Shown here one piece after another: positions 44,940 through 64,000 of a stretch of 64,000 nucleotides of DNA. The notes beneath the pieces are model-generated. The model searched no databases. It saw only the letters and a list, made by a program, of their open reading frames with translations, and was not told the DNA's origin. Each line of letters starts with the position of its first letter. Position 1 is the first letter of the stretch. The DNA is from Brachionus plicatilis (Eukaryota > Rotifera > Eurotatoria > Ploima > Brachionidae), in NCBI GenBank assembly GCA_010279815.1, contig QEOQ01000092.1:1360653-1424652 (forward strand). Reading direction: 5' to 3'. The position numbers and the translations under genes are program-made.

Positions 44940-45456
44940 ACAATACACCAAAGAACATCTCATCCATGCTAAAACATTTCTACTTAAGAAAGCATGGTCT
45001 AACAGCGTAAGCACGGGTTTGGGTTCGCATTTAGGTCTGAAATTCTTAATTTAATGCGTTATCAAGACTTGATTTTAAGACAAAAAATAAAAAATAAATT
45101 TTTTTTAAATTATTCACCGAAAATCAAAAAAACAAATATTAGAACTACTAATTTTGTATTAATTCGATTTGTTTTTTAACTAAAATTCGTAGCTTAATAA
45201 TTCTAATATCGAGTTCTGGTACAGCATTATTGTTACAAAAATATTAAAAAAAATGAAAAAAAAAATTTAACATTAAAAAACCCACTTTTATCCAAAATTT
45301 AGAACTGATAAAATTACTTTTTAAACAGTCTTGATAACGCATTAAATTAAGAATTTCAGACCTTAATGCGAACCCAAACCCGTGATTACGCTATTAGACC
45401 ATGCTTTCTTAAGTAGAAATGTTTTAGCATGGATGAGATGTTCTTTGGTGTATTGT
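44940..45456. mobile_element. foldback element with 130-bp inverted repeats
   Basis: The left arm (44940-45069) starts ACAATACACCAAAGAACATC. The right arm (45327-45456) is its inverted complement, ending GATGTTCTTTGGTGTATTGT. Only a handful of mismatches over 130 bp are visible (for example CAGCGTAAGCACG against TAGCGTAATCACG). The 257-bp interior is AT-rich without a frame. No transposase is present, so it is non-autonomous. Confidence 0.8.
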
Positions 45457-45970
45457 CCAAAGCGTGTCTTAACTTGTGGTACAGCGTAATCGAAAGAGGG
45501 AGTACGCTACTTTTTATTCCAACTCAAGAAAAATAAATAGAGATTTGTGAACTGATCACGCATAAGAAAATTAAACACGAATAAAATTTTCTAGTAAAAT
45601 TACAAATCTATTTTTAGTGATGTAATCAGAAATTTAGATACAAAAGAGTAAATCCCATTTTATTTGATTGGAATATTTTGTAGAGAGAGAGTGAGAAAAT
45701 AAGTAGCAATCGGCAGAATTTCTGACGAATTGATTTAAGATGTTAGTTTGGTTATAAACGTCTTAGCTAATAAGGGTTTTTATACAATTTCAATAAGTAA
45801 ATATAATCTATTTTAAAGAATTTATTAAAAATTTTAGCTGATTTGAACAATTACTAAAATATTCAACTTATATTTATAAGCTAAAAAAAATTATATTAAA
45901 CAATTATACGAAGGCATTTGAGAAAATTTCTTAAAAGATTTTTAAAATTGGAATGGTGACAATACCATGT

Positions 45971-50654
<4,684 letters not shown>

Positions 50655-52528
50655 GTTAAACTATTATAATATTTAGAAATTAGAAGAGAAAACTTTTATT
50701 TTTAAAAACTATTAAAATCATCTAAAAACGCATTTTAATATTGATTAATTCAGAAGCTGGTAATTGTGGCATGGTCTAGGATCACAAATTTAAATCGAAG
50801 AATATCAAATGAGAAAAATATCAATACAATCAAAACAAAAGCCTTTGGCTAAATTTTAGCACTCAAAAGTTCAATTACTAATCTTGAGCAAATAAACGTG
50901 CCAAAGAAAAGATGAAATCAAATTTTAAAAAATTACAGAATTAATGCGAATGCTTACATTTCTAGAATGTTTTAAAACACAAAATATCATGGATCTTGAT
51001 CCAAAATTTTTTTATTAATAACTACAATAATTTTTAAATGTAAATAATTAATTCATAAATATAAGCTAAAAATCAATAAATATGATAAATTTAAAAAAAA
51101 ATGCACGCTTTTGCTTATCGCTCAAAAAGGTTGTGCATTTTTGCTTAATATTTTCGCCTGCTAATCTTATGAATTTAAATTGATCCAAGCTTAAATTAAT
51201 TAATTTATTTATGTTCGGAAGAAAATTAAAATTGTCTAGGAATTTTGAGAGCTTATTTCCAAAAAAGTTAAAAAAATGAATCAATGCAAAAAACAATGTT
51301 CATTTTTGGCCTGTTTGACAAAAAAAATTGAATTGAAGCTTTCTTTTAATAAATCAGAAAAAACATTGTTGAATAATAAAATTCTAATTCCGAAATTTAA
51401 AACTTTAAATATTTGATTGACAAAATTTCTAGTATAAATTTTGTGTTTTGTGATGACAGAAATCATTTAATAAAAAAAAGAAAATTATGCTATCACACTG
51501 ATGCATAATTTTTAATAAAAGATTTAATTTCTATGCAGTTCGTCCTTGCAATATTAATTCTTTAATTATTTTCTACCAAAATAATTCAGGCAATCGAAAC
51601 CAACTGAGAAATAGGATACGAATTAGGAATCGATTTTTTTTGCAACTAAGTTTAGCATAATTTTTAATCTAATTAATCATTAATTCTTTTGATTTCGTGT
51701 GAGTTAAAATAAATTAAAACTGCTGATAATTTGCTTATAATAATATAATAATTCAATGTTTTCAACGATAAAACTAAAACTAAAAGTGTTTGAATTATGC
51801 TCCACGTATTTTAAATGTATGGTTTAAAAATATTAAATTTAGCTTTTGGAAAAAAATTATCTTAAAATAAATTATGAATAAATAAAATTGATAAATCTAA
51901 AAATTTGTTTCTTCTATAACATTTATTTTAGGCATTTTAGCTGAGCATCTTATCAAACAAACTATTTCTGGAAAGAACAAAGCTCTACATTTCAGCGATT
52001 GTAAATCATTTTGCTTTTTACTTGAAACATACTTGAAAAAATTAACATTAGAAATTGATAGAACAAACATTATTCCAAAATGTAATGTTAACTAAAAAAT
52101 TAACCAGACAGGTGAATAGTGATTTTAACAAAATGATCTAATTGTCACTTTTATGTTGTTTAGAACTTTAAAATTAATAAAGCTAAGTATTCTGTAATTA
52201 GCTTGTGATTGCTTCTCATTCTCTCATAATCAATTTTTTTTTGTTGTTTTCAATTTAAAATGAAAATTTGAATTCTTCATGAATTAAGACTACTTAGTAA
52301 AATGTGTTGAAAAATATTTTAATAATAAAATTTTTTTATTAAAAAAAAAAACTTTTCACTTTTTATTAAAATTGAATCGATATTTTATTTGACGTATCGA
52401 TCATTTTAAACTGAAAGTTGAGACAAAATAAAATGCTACATGTGGAGACTTAAATAATTCACATTAGCCTTTCTAATGTATTATTAACTAGGTAGAAAAC
52501 CAAAAATAACATAAAAACTAGATATTTT
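50655..52528. other. divergent spacer between CMIP and PAR6
   Basis: 1.9 kb of AT-rich DNA between two genes transcribed away from each other, so it should carry both promoters. The open frames at 51066-51466 (minus) are Phe/Lys/Ile-rich and unconvincing. No repeat recognised. Confidence 0.5.
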
Positions 52529-53812
52529 ATGATTTCTATTTTTCTAAAAATGTCTAACCATAGTCAAAATCAACAACAACTTTTGGAAGTTAAGAGCAAA
52601 TATGATGCAGAGTTCCGTCGTTTCGGCCTGGACAGACTGAAAATCAGCAAGTTTGAAGAATTTTACTATTTGGTTGAAAAACTGCACGGTCTTTATGGCA
52701 TTCAATTCAACATATGCTACACGGACAAAGATGGTGATCTCCTACCAATAAACAACGACAACAATCTTGCCCGTGTTCTCCAAGTTACAATGGGCATTTT
52801 GAGATTGATCATTTTAAGAAAAGGAGAATGTTACCCCGAAAACGCAAATTTCTACTTTAATGGAAACTTTATGCAGCCAAGCAATTTGAACTTTGCTAGC
52901 TCAAATTTGTCCTATAGACCCACAAATTTTCTAAATCAAATCAAAGAACTTTCCACAACCTTGACATCTCATAATCAGTCAAACTCAGTAAAACCGTTTG
53001 TCATATCCTATCCTGAAGACTTTAGACCAGTGTCTGCCATTATTGATGTTGACATTTTGCCAGACACGTTTCGCCGCGTTAGGTTGCACAAACACAAATC
53101 GAGCAAGCCATTGGGATTTTACATCCGAGATGGACGCAGTTTGCGAGTGACCCCGCACGGAGTAGAGCAAGTACCGGGCATATTTATATCAAGACTAGTG
53201 CCAGGCGGTCTTGCCGAAAGCACTGGCCTTTTATCTGTAAACGATGAAGTAATTGAAGTAAATGGCATAGAGGTGAGTGGCAAAACGTTGGATCAAGTAA
53301 CTGATATGATGGTGGCCAACAGTTCAAATTTGATAATTACTGTCAAACCAACTAATCAAAAATACAATTTGAACCGTACCCAATATAATAATTCTATAAA
53401 GTCAACCAGCAAAACATCGTATCTCAACAAAAATATGCAAATGTCCAAAAAAAATGATCTGTTCTCCAAAAATTGTTCCTATTCTGCGTCGTCGTCTTCA
53501 ATAAACTCGTCTTCGCCATCGATAAATAAAATTTTGAATGCTCAAAAAGATCTATCCTTTAAAGCTGGTCCCAATAACTCTACTTCCAATTGGCAGCTAG
53601 ACGAATCCCACATAGTACTTGAAATGAAGCCTAATAATTCACATTTGGACAGTGAAAAAACTTACAATGAATATGTCAATGATCAATGCCACGGTGATCA
53701 TGATGAAGATGATGATGACGAAGAAGAAATTCGTTACAATTCAGAAAATAATAAACTGAATTCAAGTGAGAATGATAATGATAATTCAGATGAAAAAATT
53801 CTCACTCTTTAA
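52529..53812 (+). CDS. PARD6: partitioning defective protein 6 (PAR6)
   Basis: Polarity scaffold linking CDC42, aPKC and PAR3. Single uninterrupted frame. Domains in order: PB1 ([16 protein letters not shown] through [20 protein letters not shown], about residues 20-95), binding aPKC; semi-CRIB ([20 protein letters not shown]); and PDZ ([65 protein letters not shown]). The C-terminal 140 residues are Ser/Asn-rich and then very acidic. The open frame starts with ATG at 52529 (MISIFLKMS), but the second Met at 52550 (MSNHSQNQQ) is the more likely start, since the first seven residues are hydrophobic and not family-like. No introns, unlike its neighbours. Confidence 0.95.
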   Translation: MISIFLKMSNHSQNQQQLLEVKSKYDAEFRRFGLDRLKISKFEEFYYLVEKLHGLYGIQFNICYTDKDGDLLPINNDNNLARVLQVTMGILRLIILRKGECYPENANFYFNGNFMQPSNLNFASSNLSYRPTNFLNQIKELSTTLTSHNQSNSVKPFVISYPEDFRPVSAIIDVDILPDTFRRVRLHKHKSSKPLGFYIRDGRSLRVTPHGVEQVPGIFISRLVPGGLAESTGLLSVNDEVIEVNGIEVSGKTLDQVTDMMVANSSNLIITVKPTNQKYNLNRTQYNNSIKSTSKTSYLNKNMQMSKKNDLFSKNCSYSASSSSINSSSPSINKILNAQKDLSFKAGPNNSTSNWQLDESHIVLEMKPNNSHLDSEKTYNEYVNDQCHGDHDEDDDDEEEIRYNSENNKLNSSENDNDNSDEKILTL

Positions 53813-54574
53813 AATTATAAAAATTAAATATTATCACTCTAAAATTTGAGCTAATTTTTTCTCTATTTTTTTTTAAACAAAAATAAGCAATTTTAATACA
53901 AAAACAATTTTCAAATTTACATTTCTTAAAAAATTAACTTGTGTTAAAAAAAAAACTTGTTATCTAAAAAAAAAGAACATATTTTTAATAATTTTTTTTT
54001 TTTTTTTTTTGTAAAAGAATTAAATTAAAGCAAAATCATTTTTATTTGTATTTCGTTTTTGTATTTGATTTTGTAGTTATCAAAAACTACATTTTTTATT
54101 GCCTTAACAAAAATTTTTCATCTGAAAGTAATTATGTAAATTAGTAACTTTATCAGATATTCCTGTGTTTAAAATTAAACTAAAATCAAACAAAAATATT
54201 TTGTTCTAATGTAAGAACATTTGATTATGGAAAAAAAGTTAATCAAAAATTAACTCTATTTATCTTCACTCTATAGGAATGAAATACTTGATTTTTAGCT
54301 TTTATCAGGTGTTAAAATAATGTAAGACTTTTATTTAGATTATTTCTGAATTAAATCGATTTCTCATTCATCTTGTTGATCTATTTCTTATTTTGAATTT
54401 TTGATTTGTGATGTTTGATTTAATTTAACTTGGTATTTTTAAAACAATAATTTACAACTCCAATTCTTATAATTAATGAAGAATATCTTATAAATTAATC
54501 TTTAATATTTTTTATAGAAAAAAAAGAAAAACATTTTAAAATTGTAATTCCAACAGGTCCAATAAAATATTTTT
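53813..54574. other. PAR6 3' flank and SLC66A2 upstream region
   Basis: AT-rich. Contains a small hairpin TGTAGTTATCAAAAACTACA near 54072 and a T-run of about 20 near 53990. No gene. Confidence 0.5.
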
Positions 54575-55605
54575 ATGATGAACATCATTGAAATTCAACA
54601 AGATCTCAAAGATCCAAATTTAAACACCAATGTTTCAGACAATTTTTATGCTGAAATAAGCAGCTTTGTAGGAATAGTCGCAAGTGGATTTATGATATTT
54701 GGAGGTATAATTCCCTATATTCCTCAATATAGAGTTATCAATAGGTCCAGAAATGCAAGTGGGTTTAGCACATTAGTTTGTTTGGCTCTGTTAATAGCAA
54801 ATATACTTCGTATTCTATTTTGGTTTGGTCACCCATTTGAAACTCCTCTGTTGGTCCAAAGTATTGTCATGATAATTTGCATGCTGATTATGCTTGAATT
54901 GTGTGTACGAGTCAAAAATGAAATGCTACATTCTTCGAGTATGTTAGCACCACCTGAAAAAATTTTTTTCGATTTTGACAAACAATATTTCTGGAAATGG
55001 ACTGATTTCAAAAGTTACATCCAGTTTCTTATCACTTTTGTATTATTGATTGCATTTTTAACTAAATTGTTTATTAATTCTACTTATTTTGTTGAGACTT
55101 TGGGTAAATTTTTCTTAACCAATAGCATCCATGATTTTAAAATAAACTTCATAAATTTGATCATGAGGTAAAATCAAACTACAAATTCATTTTAGGATAT
55201 TTTAAAACTTTTCAAAATTTGAATTTCTAATTTCTAAAGCTTATCGTAAAATCATGCATGTTTTAAATTGATAGAAATAAGAATTTTTTTTGAAGGCTTT
55301 TTATCAGTTTTCACAGAAGCAATGCTCGCAGCTCCTCAGTTTTACCGTAATTATGTAAACAAATCAACTGAAGGAATGAGGTAATAGAAAAATTAGAAAT
55401 TTTTAAAGTAACTTTTCTAATTTTTTTTAGTTTAATAATGGTTGTGATGTGGACAAGCGGTGATTTATTCAAAACCATCTACTTCATTGTTAGAAATTCA
55501 CCATCACAATTTTGGCTGTGCGGTTTGTTGCAGGTTTCTTTAGATATTGCAGTTTTATTTCAAGTCTATATGTATTCTCCTAATCAAAACAAAAATTTTA
55601 AATAA
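54575..55605 (+). CDS. SLC66A2: PQ-loop repeat protein (SLC66A2/PQLC1)
   Basis: Seven-pass membrane protein of the PQ-loop family; SLC66A2 acts in endosome-Golgi membrane traffic and phospholipid asymmetry. Exons by eye are 54575-55103, 55296-55380 and 55431-55605, 262 codons plus stop (human 271). Two PQ motifs are present: GGIIPYIPQYRVI in the first repeat and AAPQFYRNY in the second. Other family signatures are NASGFSTLVCLALLIANILR, ILFWFGHPFE, LLVQSIVMIICMLIMLELC, FVETLG split across intron 1, KSTEGMS, and MWTSGDLFKTIYFIV. Two adjacent ATG codons open the frame. The first intron is 192 nt, longer than most in this window. Confidence 0.93.
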
Positions 55606-57251
55606 CATTCCTTTAAATTAATTCAAATACAAAAATACAATTAATGAGTCATCTTTTTGTTTAATTATTCACTCTGTTTTAACTAATATCCTATCTGAAA
55701 AATCAAATCTTTTTTTATTATATTTTTTTTAAATGCATTTAAAAATTCCAATATTAAATTATTTCATGAGAAAATAAAATATTGACTTATCTAAGTAAGC
55801 ATTCAAATTTTAAATGACTAATTTTGACTTTTAAAAAATTTCTTATTGCGACTTAAAAATCTAGTAATATTTCTTTCTGAAAAACTAAAAATCAAAAATT
55901 TATAAATGTCTAATTTTAAATATACTTGAATTGTTTGATTTAAACGTGAATCAAATCAAAAAAGATGATCACCATTAAAATTTAAATAAATAAAAATTTT
56001 AATCTAATTTCAAAATTTCTAATCCATGATCCATCTTTTTTTTTAACTGAATCAAGCTCCTTCATAAATATGAAAATAAAGCTCTTTTTAAGAATAAAAA
56101 AACAGAATCAGATGATATCACAATTAATGCATTTTTAAAGTCGGATGAAACCAAAGTTGTTTAATTTTGTTTCATTTGAAGAACAAGCTTTAAATCATTA
56201 CATCGAAAATTCATGAATTCTTCTCTTTGTTTCGAAATAAAATAGTGATCATTTTCACATTTAAAGTAATAAAAATTTTCATGATATAATCTAAAAGAGG
56301 CCTTACCCGTTTTAAAAGTCCTTCTTGTAGTTTGGCTTCTTTAATTCTATGATTAAATGAGTTTATCTAATGTTTAAAAATTTGTTTTTAATATAATTAA
56401 TTCTGGTCATCTCTTTTTTGCATAACAACTGAATTTAATTAAAATTGAATCTGTCATTTTTTGGGTGAAAAATAAAATTATACAATAGAGTTGTATGAAA
56501 ATAGTAAGCTAATTATATCTTGGACTTTTTGTGTGGCCCATAAAATAAACATTTTTGGAAAAACGAATTGAGTAAATTTAGTATATATAAAAATTAAATT
56601 AGGAATTGTTTTTATTGTAATATTGATTGTGCAGTTTTTGATAGTCCTACTTTTAAACAAAAAAACCCGCGAAATTTTCAGCTTTTCTTTTTCATAATTA
56701 ATGGATAAATTAATTTTTCAAATTTTATTTATTCTTAGTTACAATTTGAAATTTAATTGTACTTTAAAAAATTATATATTAAAATTAATGTCAAATGTAA
56801 TTTAAAAAATGTATACGTTTACGTCCGGAGAGTTTTTCATATCCATTTTAACCATAAATCACGTAAAAATTAAAAAAAAATAATTCATAAATAAAACTAA
56901 ACTTACCTTATTTAATATTGAATATTTTTTGTATAAAAATTTTTTTAAACCTTTTTGGGGAAACTCTTGAGCAAGTTAAGATGATCCTAAATCTTCCTTG
57001 CAGTCTCGACAATCAAAAAAAATTAGTAAAAAAATAATTGCTTTTAAATAAGAGAATTTGTAAATATAAAGACAATTTATTTCCTATGCTTACTGCCTCG
57101 TAATAGATTCCAGGTATTAATGTAACTCTCCATATAACAGACCATGTGTTCAGCTCAGGAAAGTATGCCATTTTTGTAAATTATTAGTATGATGTATGTA
57201 TGATATAAGTATGATGAACACTGCTTTAAACAAGGTAATATGAGATCACTG
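55606..57251. other. intergenic AT-rich DNA
   Basis: No gene recognised. AATAAA-type signals follow SLC66A2. Some phrases (GAATCAAGCTCCTTCATAAA near 56052) vaguely resemble the hairpin repeat but are too degraded to call. Confidence 0.5.
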
Positions 57252-57623
57252 TTATAAATTGGCTTCCCGAAATATGGAATAACTTGGATCAAGATTTATT
57301 AAAGAAGAGCTTTGGCTACTGTGGTCTCGTAGATAGCTAAAGTTTGCGCGAAGTATTGGATAAGTTAAATTAAAATTTTTTCTGAAAAAATTAATTAAAA
57401 AATTGGCTAGGCTGAAAGTAAAAAGGACTTCAAAATAGGTCATTAATTCTTTAAAAAGAATTTTCATTTTCTCAAACATTTGATCATTTCTTGTTCTAAT
57501 GAACTGTTTTTGAATGCACCATAATCTTTCAATGGGATTGAGTTCGTAATGAAATTTCGGCACAAAAATCACCTTGACACCATATTTATGCATTACCTTT
57601 TGGAAAATAACGAGATAACTCAT
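57252..57623 (-). pseudogene. DDE transposase C-terminal fragment (Tc1/IS630 type)
   Basis: A 123-codon frame with KVIFVPKFHYELNPIERLWC, followed by IQKQFIRTRNDQMF and FSLANFLINFFRKN. The pattern hydrophobic-P-x-x-H-x-x-x-L-N-P-I-E-x-x-W is the last catalytic block (with the Glu) of Tc1/IS630-like transposases. The two catalytic Asp residues are not visible upstream; the next minus frame (57639-57836) is low complexity. A remnant. Confidence 0.65.
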
Positions 57624-59400
57624 TTACTTAAAATTTTGTTAGAAACTTAAAATTTTTTTTTGAAAGTAAGACTTATACATATACACATTTTGACTAAAAA
57701 CTTCAAAAAACTTTATTTTTTCAATTTTTTTTTTAAAATGCTTCATTTTGAACGCTTTTTTAAGATAAATAAAAGAGAATAAAAAAATTAAAATCTTCAA
57801 GTTGTTCCAAATTTTTTCTAGTTTCAGAATTCGCAAAAATAATCGAGGGTTATGGGGTCCCCTGAGACTAGATACAAATAAACCAAAAAAATGTGTTAAA
57901 TTTGGGCTTTTTTTGAAAAAATCTCTAAGATGAATTTTTTTTTGGAAGATAAAAATATCATTTTCTAGTAGAAAATTTTAGGCTCTTTCAGGTGATATGA
58001 TGTTTTATATACTTTTGGTTAATATATATGCATCTATTCATAGTATACTTTGGTAAATTAATGAAACCTTTTAGCCCATTCAGGCGAAAAAAATATTTTT
58101 TGATCCCCTCTAAAAAATTGGCTTTTCACATTTGGGGTTTTCACATATGCAGATTACGAATTTGAGGTCGAAAATCGAATCCTTAGATAGCGTGGACGTT
58201 TTGTATTTCTTGAACCTTATTAGTTTTAAAAGTCAAAAAATAGGTCTTATGGTCCAACTGATAATTTTGCGATAAAGTTCGTCAAATTCTCTAAAAATGG
58301 TCGCTGGTAGATTGTTTTTGGATAACTAATAATACCATCCGCCCGCAGTCCGTGTTTTAGCATAAATCTTATTTTAACCTCAAACAAATTAGTTACTATT
58401 TAAGTAGTAGTAGTAGGATTTCTTGCTGTGACACCTAACATTTAGAGTGTCTGAGCCCATCACCGCCATGTTTCAGTATGAAGCTTATAACTATCTGATC
58501 TTATAAATTTAAGTAGTATGGTCTTAAAAAAGTGATGCTTCATAGCTCTCCCACGTTAGTACCAGAGATTATAAAATCGTAGTAAATATAAGGCGCTAAA
58601 GTAAAATAAAGTAAAATAAATTAAAGTAAAATTTTTGATCAAATTTCATTTTTCAAATTTGATCAAAGCATTTTAAATGCGCAATTAAATTTCAATAAAT
58701 TTTTTACAAATTACAATCCTTTTTCAAAAATTTTAAAATAAAGCTTTGAAATTTTATAAAAAAATTAAAATCTGCGATGAAATTTAATTACGCATTTAAA
58801 AATAATCTGATCAAACTTAAAAAAAGAAATTTGACAAAAAAATTTACTGTGTCCCTGAGGGCTATTGTGAGGCAGTAGGGTATTGGTAGCATAGAAGTAA
58901 GATATATTAAAAATATTAAAAATAAATTTTATGATAAATAGAGTTTTTTTTAGGGCTTCAACGCTATAGAAAATATCGAATTTACAGATGTTTAAAAGAA
59001 GTGGTTATGATGTAATTTTTTGTAATGGCTTGGGCGTTTGTGTTTAATGAAATTATATTTTTTTTTGCAAAGCAGTCATCTTTTGGTTTTAAAGCAATTT
59101 TTTTATTTTGATTTGTAAAAAATGTAATAAAATTTTGAATAAAATTTACATTACTATAAAAAAAAAAAAAAATTAAATACAACTATATGCTTAAGATTTT
59201 TAAAAAGTCAACTATTTTGTTAATATACAAAACTAATAATTTAAAATACAGTATCAAATAGACTGTCACAATTCCTCGATTAAATCGTTAAAAAAAAAAA
59301 CAAAAAAAAAACTAAAAAAAAAACAAAATTTTTTATCATTCTTTACGTAAATGCTAATTTCTTATAAAAAAATAATGCGCTTTATTGACTGTTATTAAAT
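57624..59400. other. intergenic, partly transposon-derived
   Basis: The part up to about 58600 is less AT-rich than usual (for example ACCATCCGCCCGCAGTCCG and GAGCCCATCACCGCCATG) and may belong to the same element as the DDE fragment, but no frame is readable. The part from 58600 is AT-rich and includes A-runs beside the PITX 3' end. Confidence 0.4.

Positions 59401-64000
<4,600 letters not shown>

Larger units (their letters stand above)
44211..45970. other. intergenic DNA around the foldback element
   Basis: Apart from the foldback element and the MITE-like end next to it I see only AT-rich DNA. The right part (45460-45970) holds the CMIP 3' flank. Confidence 0.5.

Overview
This window is eukaryotic nuclear DNA from a small invertebrate animal. 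It is very AT-rich. Most introns are about 45-65 nt with GT-AG ends, and the genes are animal-specific (PITX homeobox, PAR6, RAB3, CMIP, STRA6-like receptor, C-type lectin with an EGF module). A spiralian such as a monogonont rotifer (Brachionus-like) would fit, but that is inference from composition and gene structure.

Layout. (1) 1-11.3 kb, plus strand: the 3' part of VAC14, a remnant with a GIY-YIG domain, a Tc1-like remnant, then a complete PIP4K2 gene with one 4.1 kb intron among small ones. (2) 11.3-19.7 kb: a decayed MULE transposase and an inverted-repeat element, then UQCRC2 and ROMO1 (both mitochondrial, plus strand), then repeats including a stray copy of part of a UQCRC2 exon. (3) 19.8-23.2 kb, minus strand: a BTB protein with an FBXL4-like N-terminal domain, and RAB3 with two interchangeable last exons. 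(4) 23.2-31.3 kb: repeats, a STRA6-like membrane receptor (minus) and a 973-base assembly gap. (5) 31.3-45.9 kb: transposon-rich DNA (hAT, reverse transcriptase, foldback element) around one secreted lectin gene (minus). (6) 45.9-55.6 kb: CMIP (minus) head-to-head with PAR6 (plus), then the PQ-loop gene SLC66A2 (plus). (7) 55.6-64 kb: a DDE transposase remnant and a PITX gene (minus), followed by its long AT-rich upstream region.

Functional links. VAC14 and PIP4K2 lie next to each other on one strand and act in neighbouring steps of phosphoinositide metabolism (PIKfyve scaffold and PI5P 4-kinase). UQCRC2 and ROMO1 are adjacent inner-mitochondrial-membrane genes. There is no operon in the bacterial sense, and the other neighbours look unrelated.

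The most notable signals are an AT-AA minor-class (U12-type) intron in VAC14, mutually exclusive prenylated tails in RAB3, a hAT family whose subterminal repeats explain a long pentamer satellite, a recurring hammerhead-like tail motif, and a 130-bp-armed foldback element. All exon boundaries were set by eye from reading frame, splice dinucleotides and remembered homology. None was checked against transcripts.
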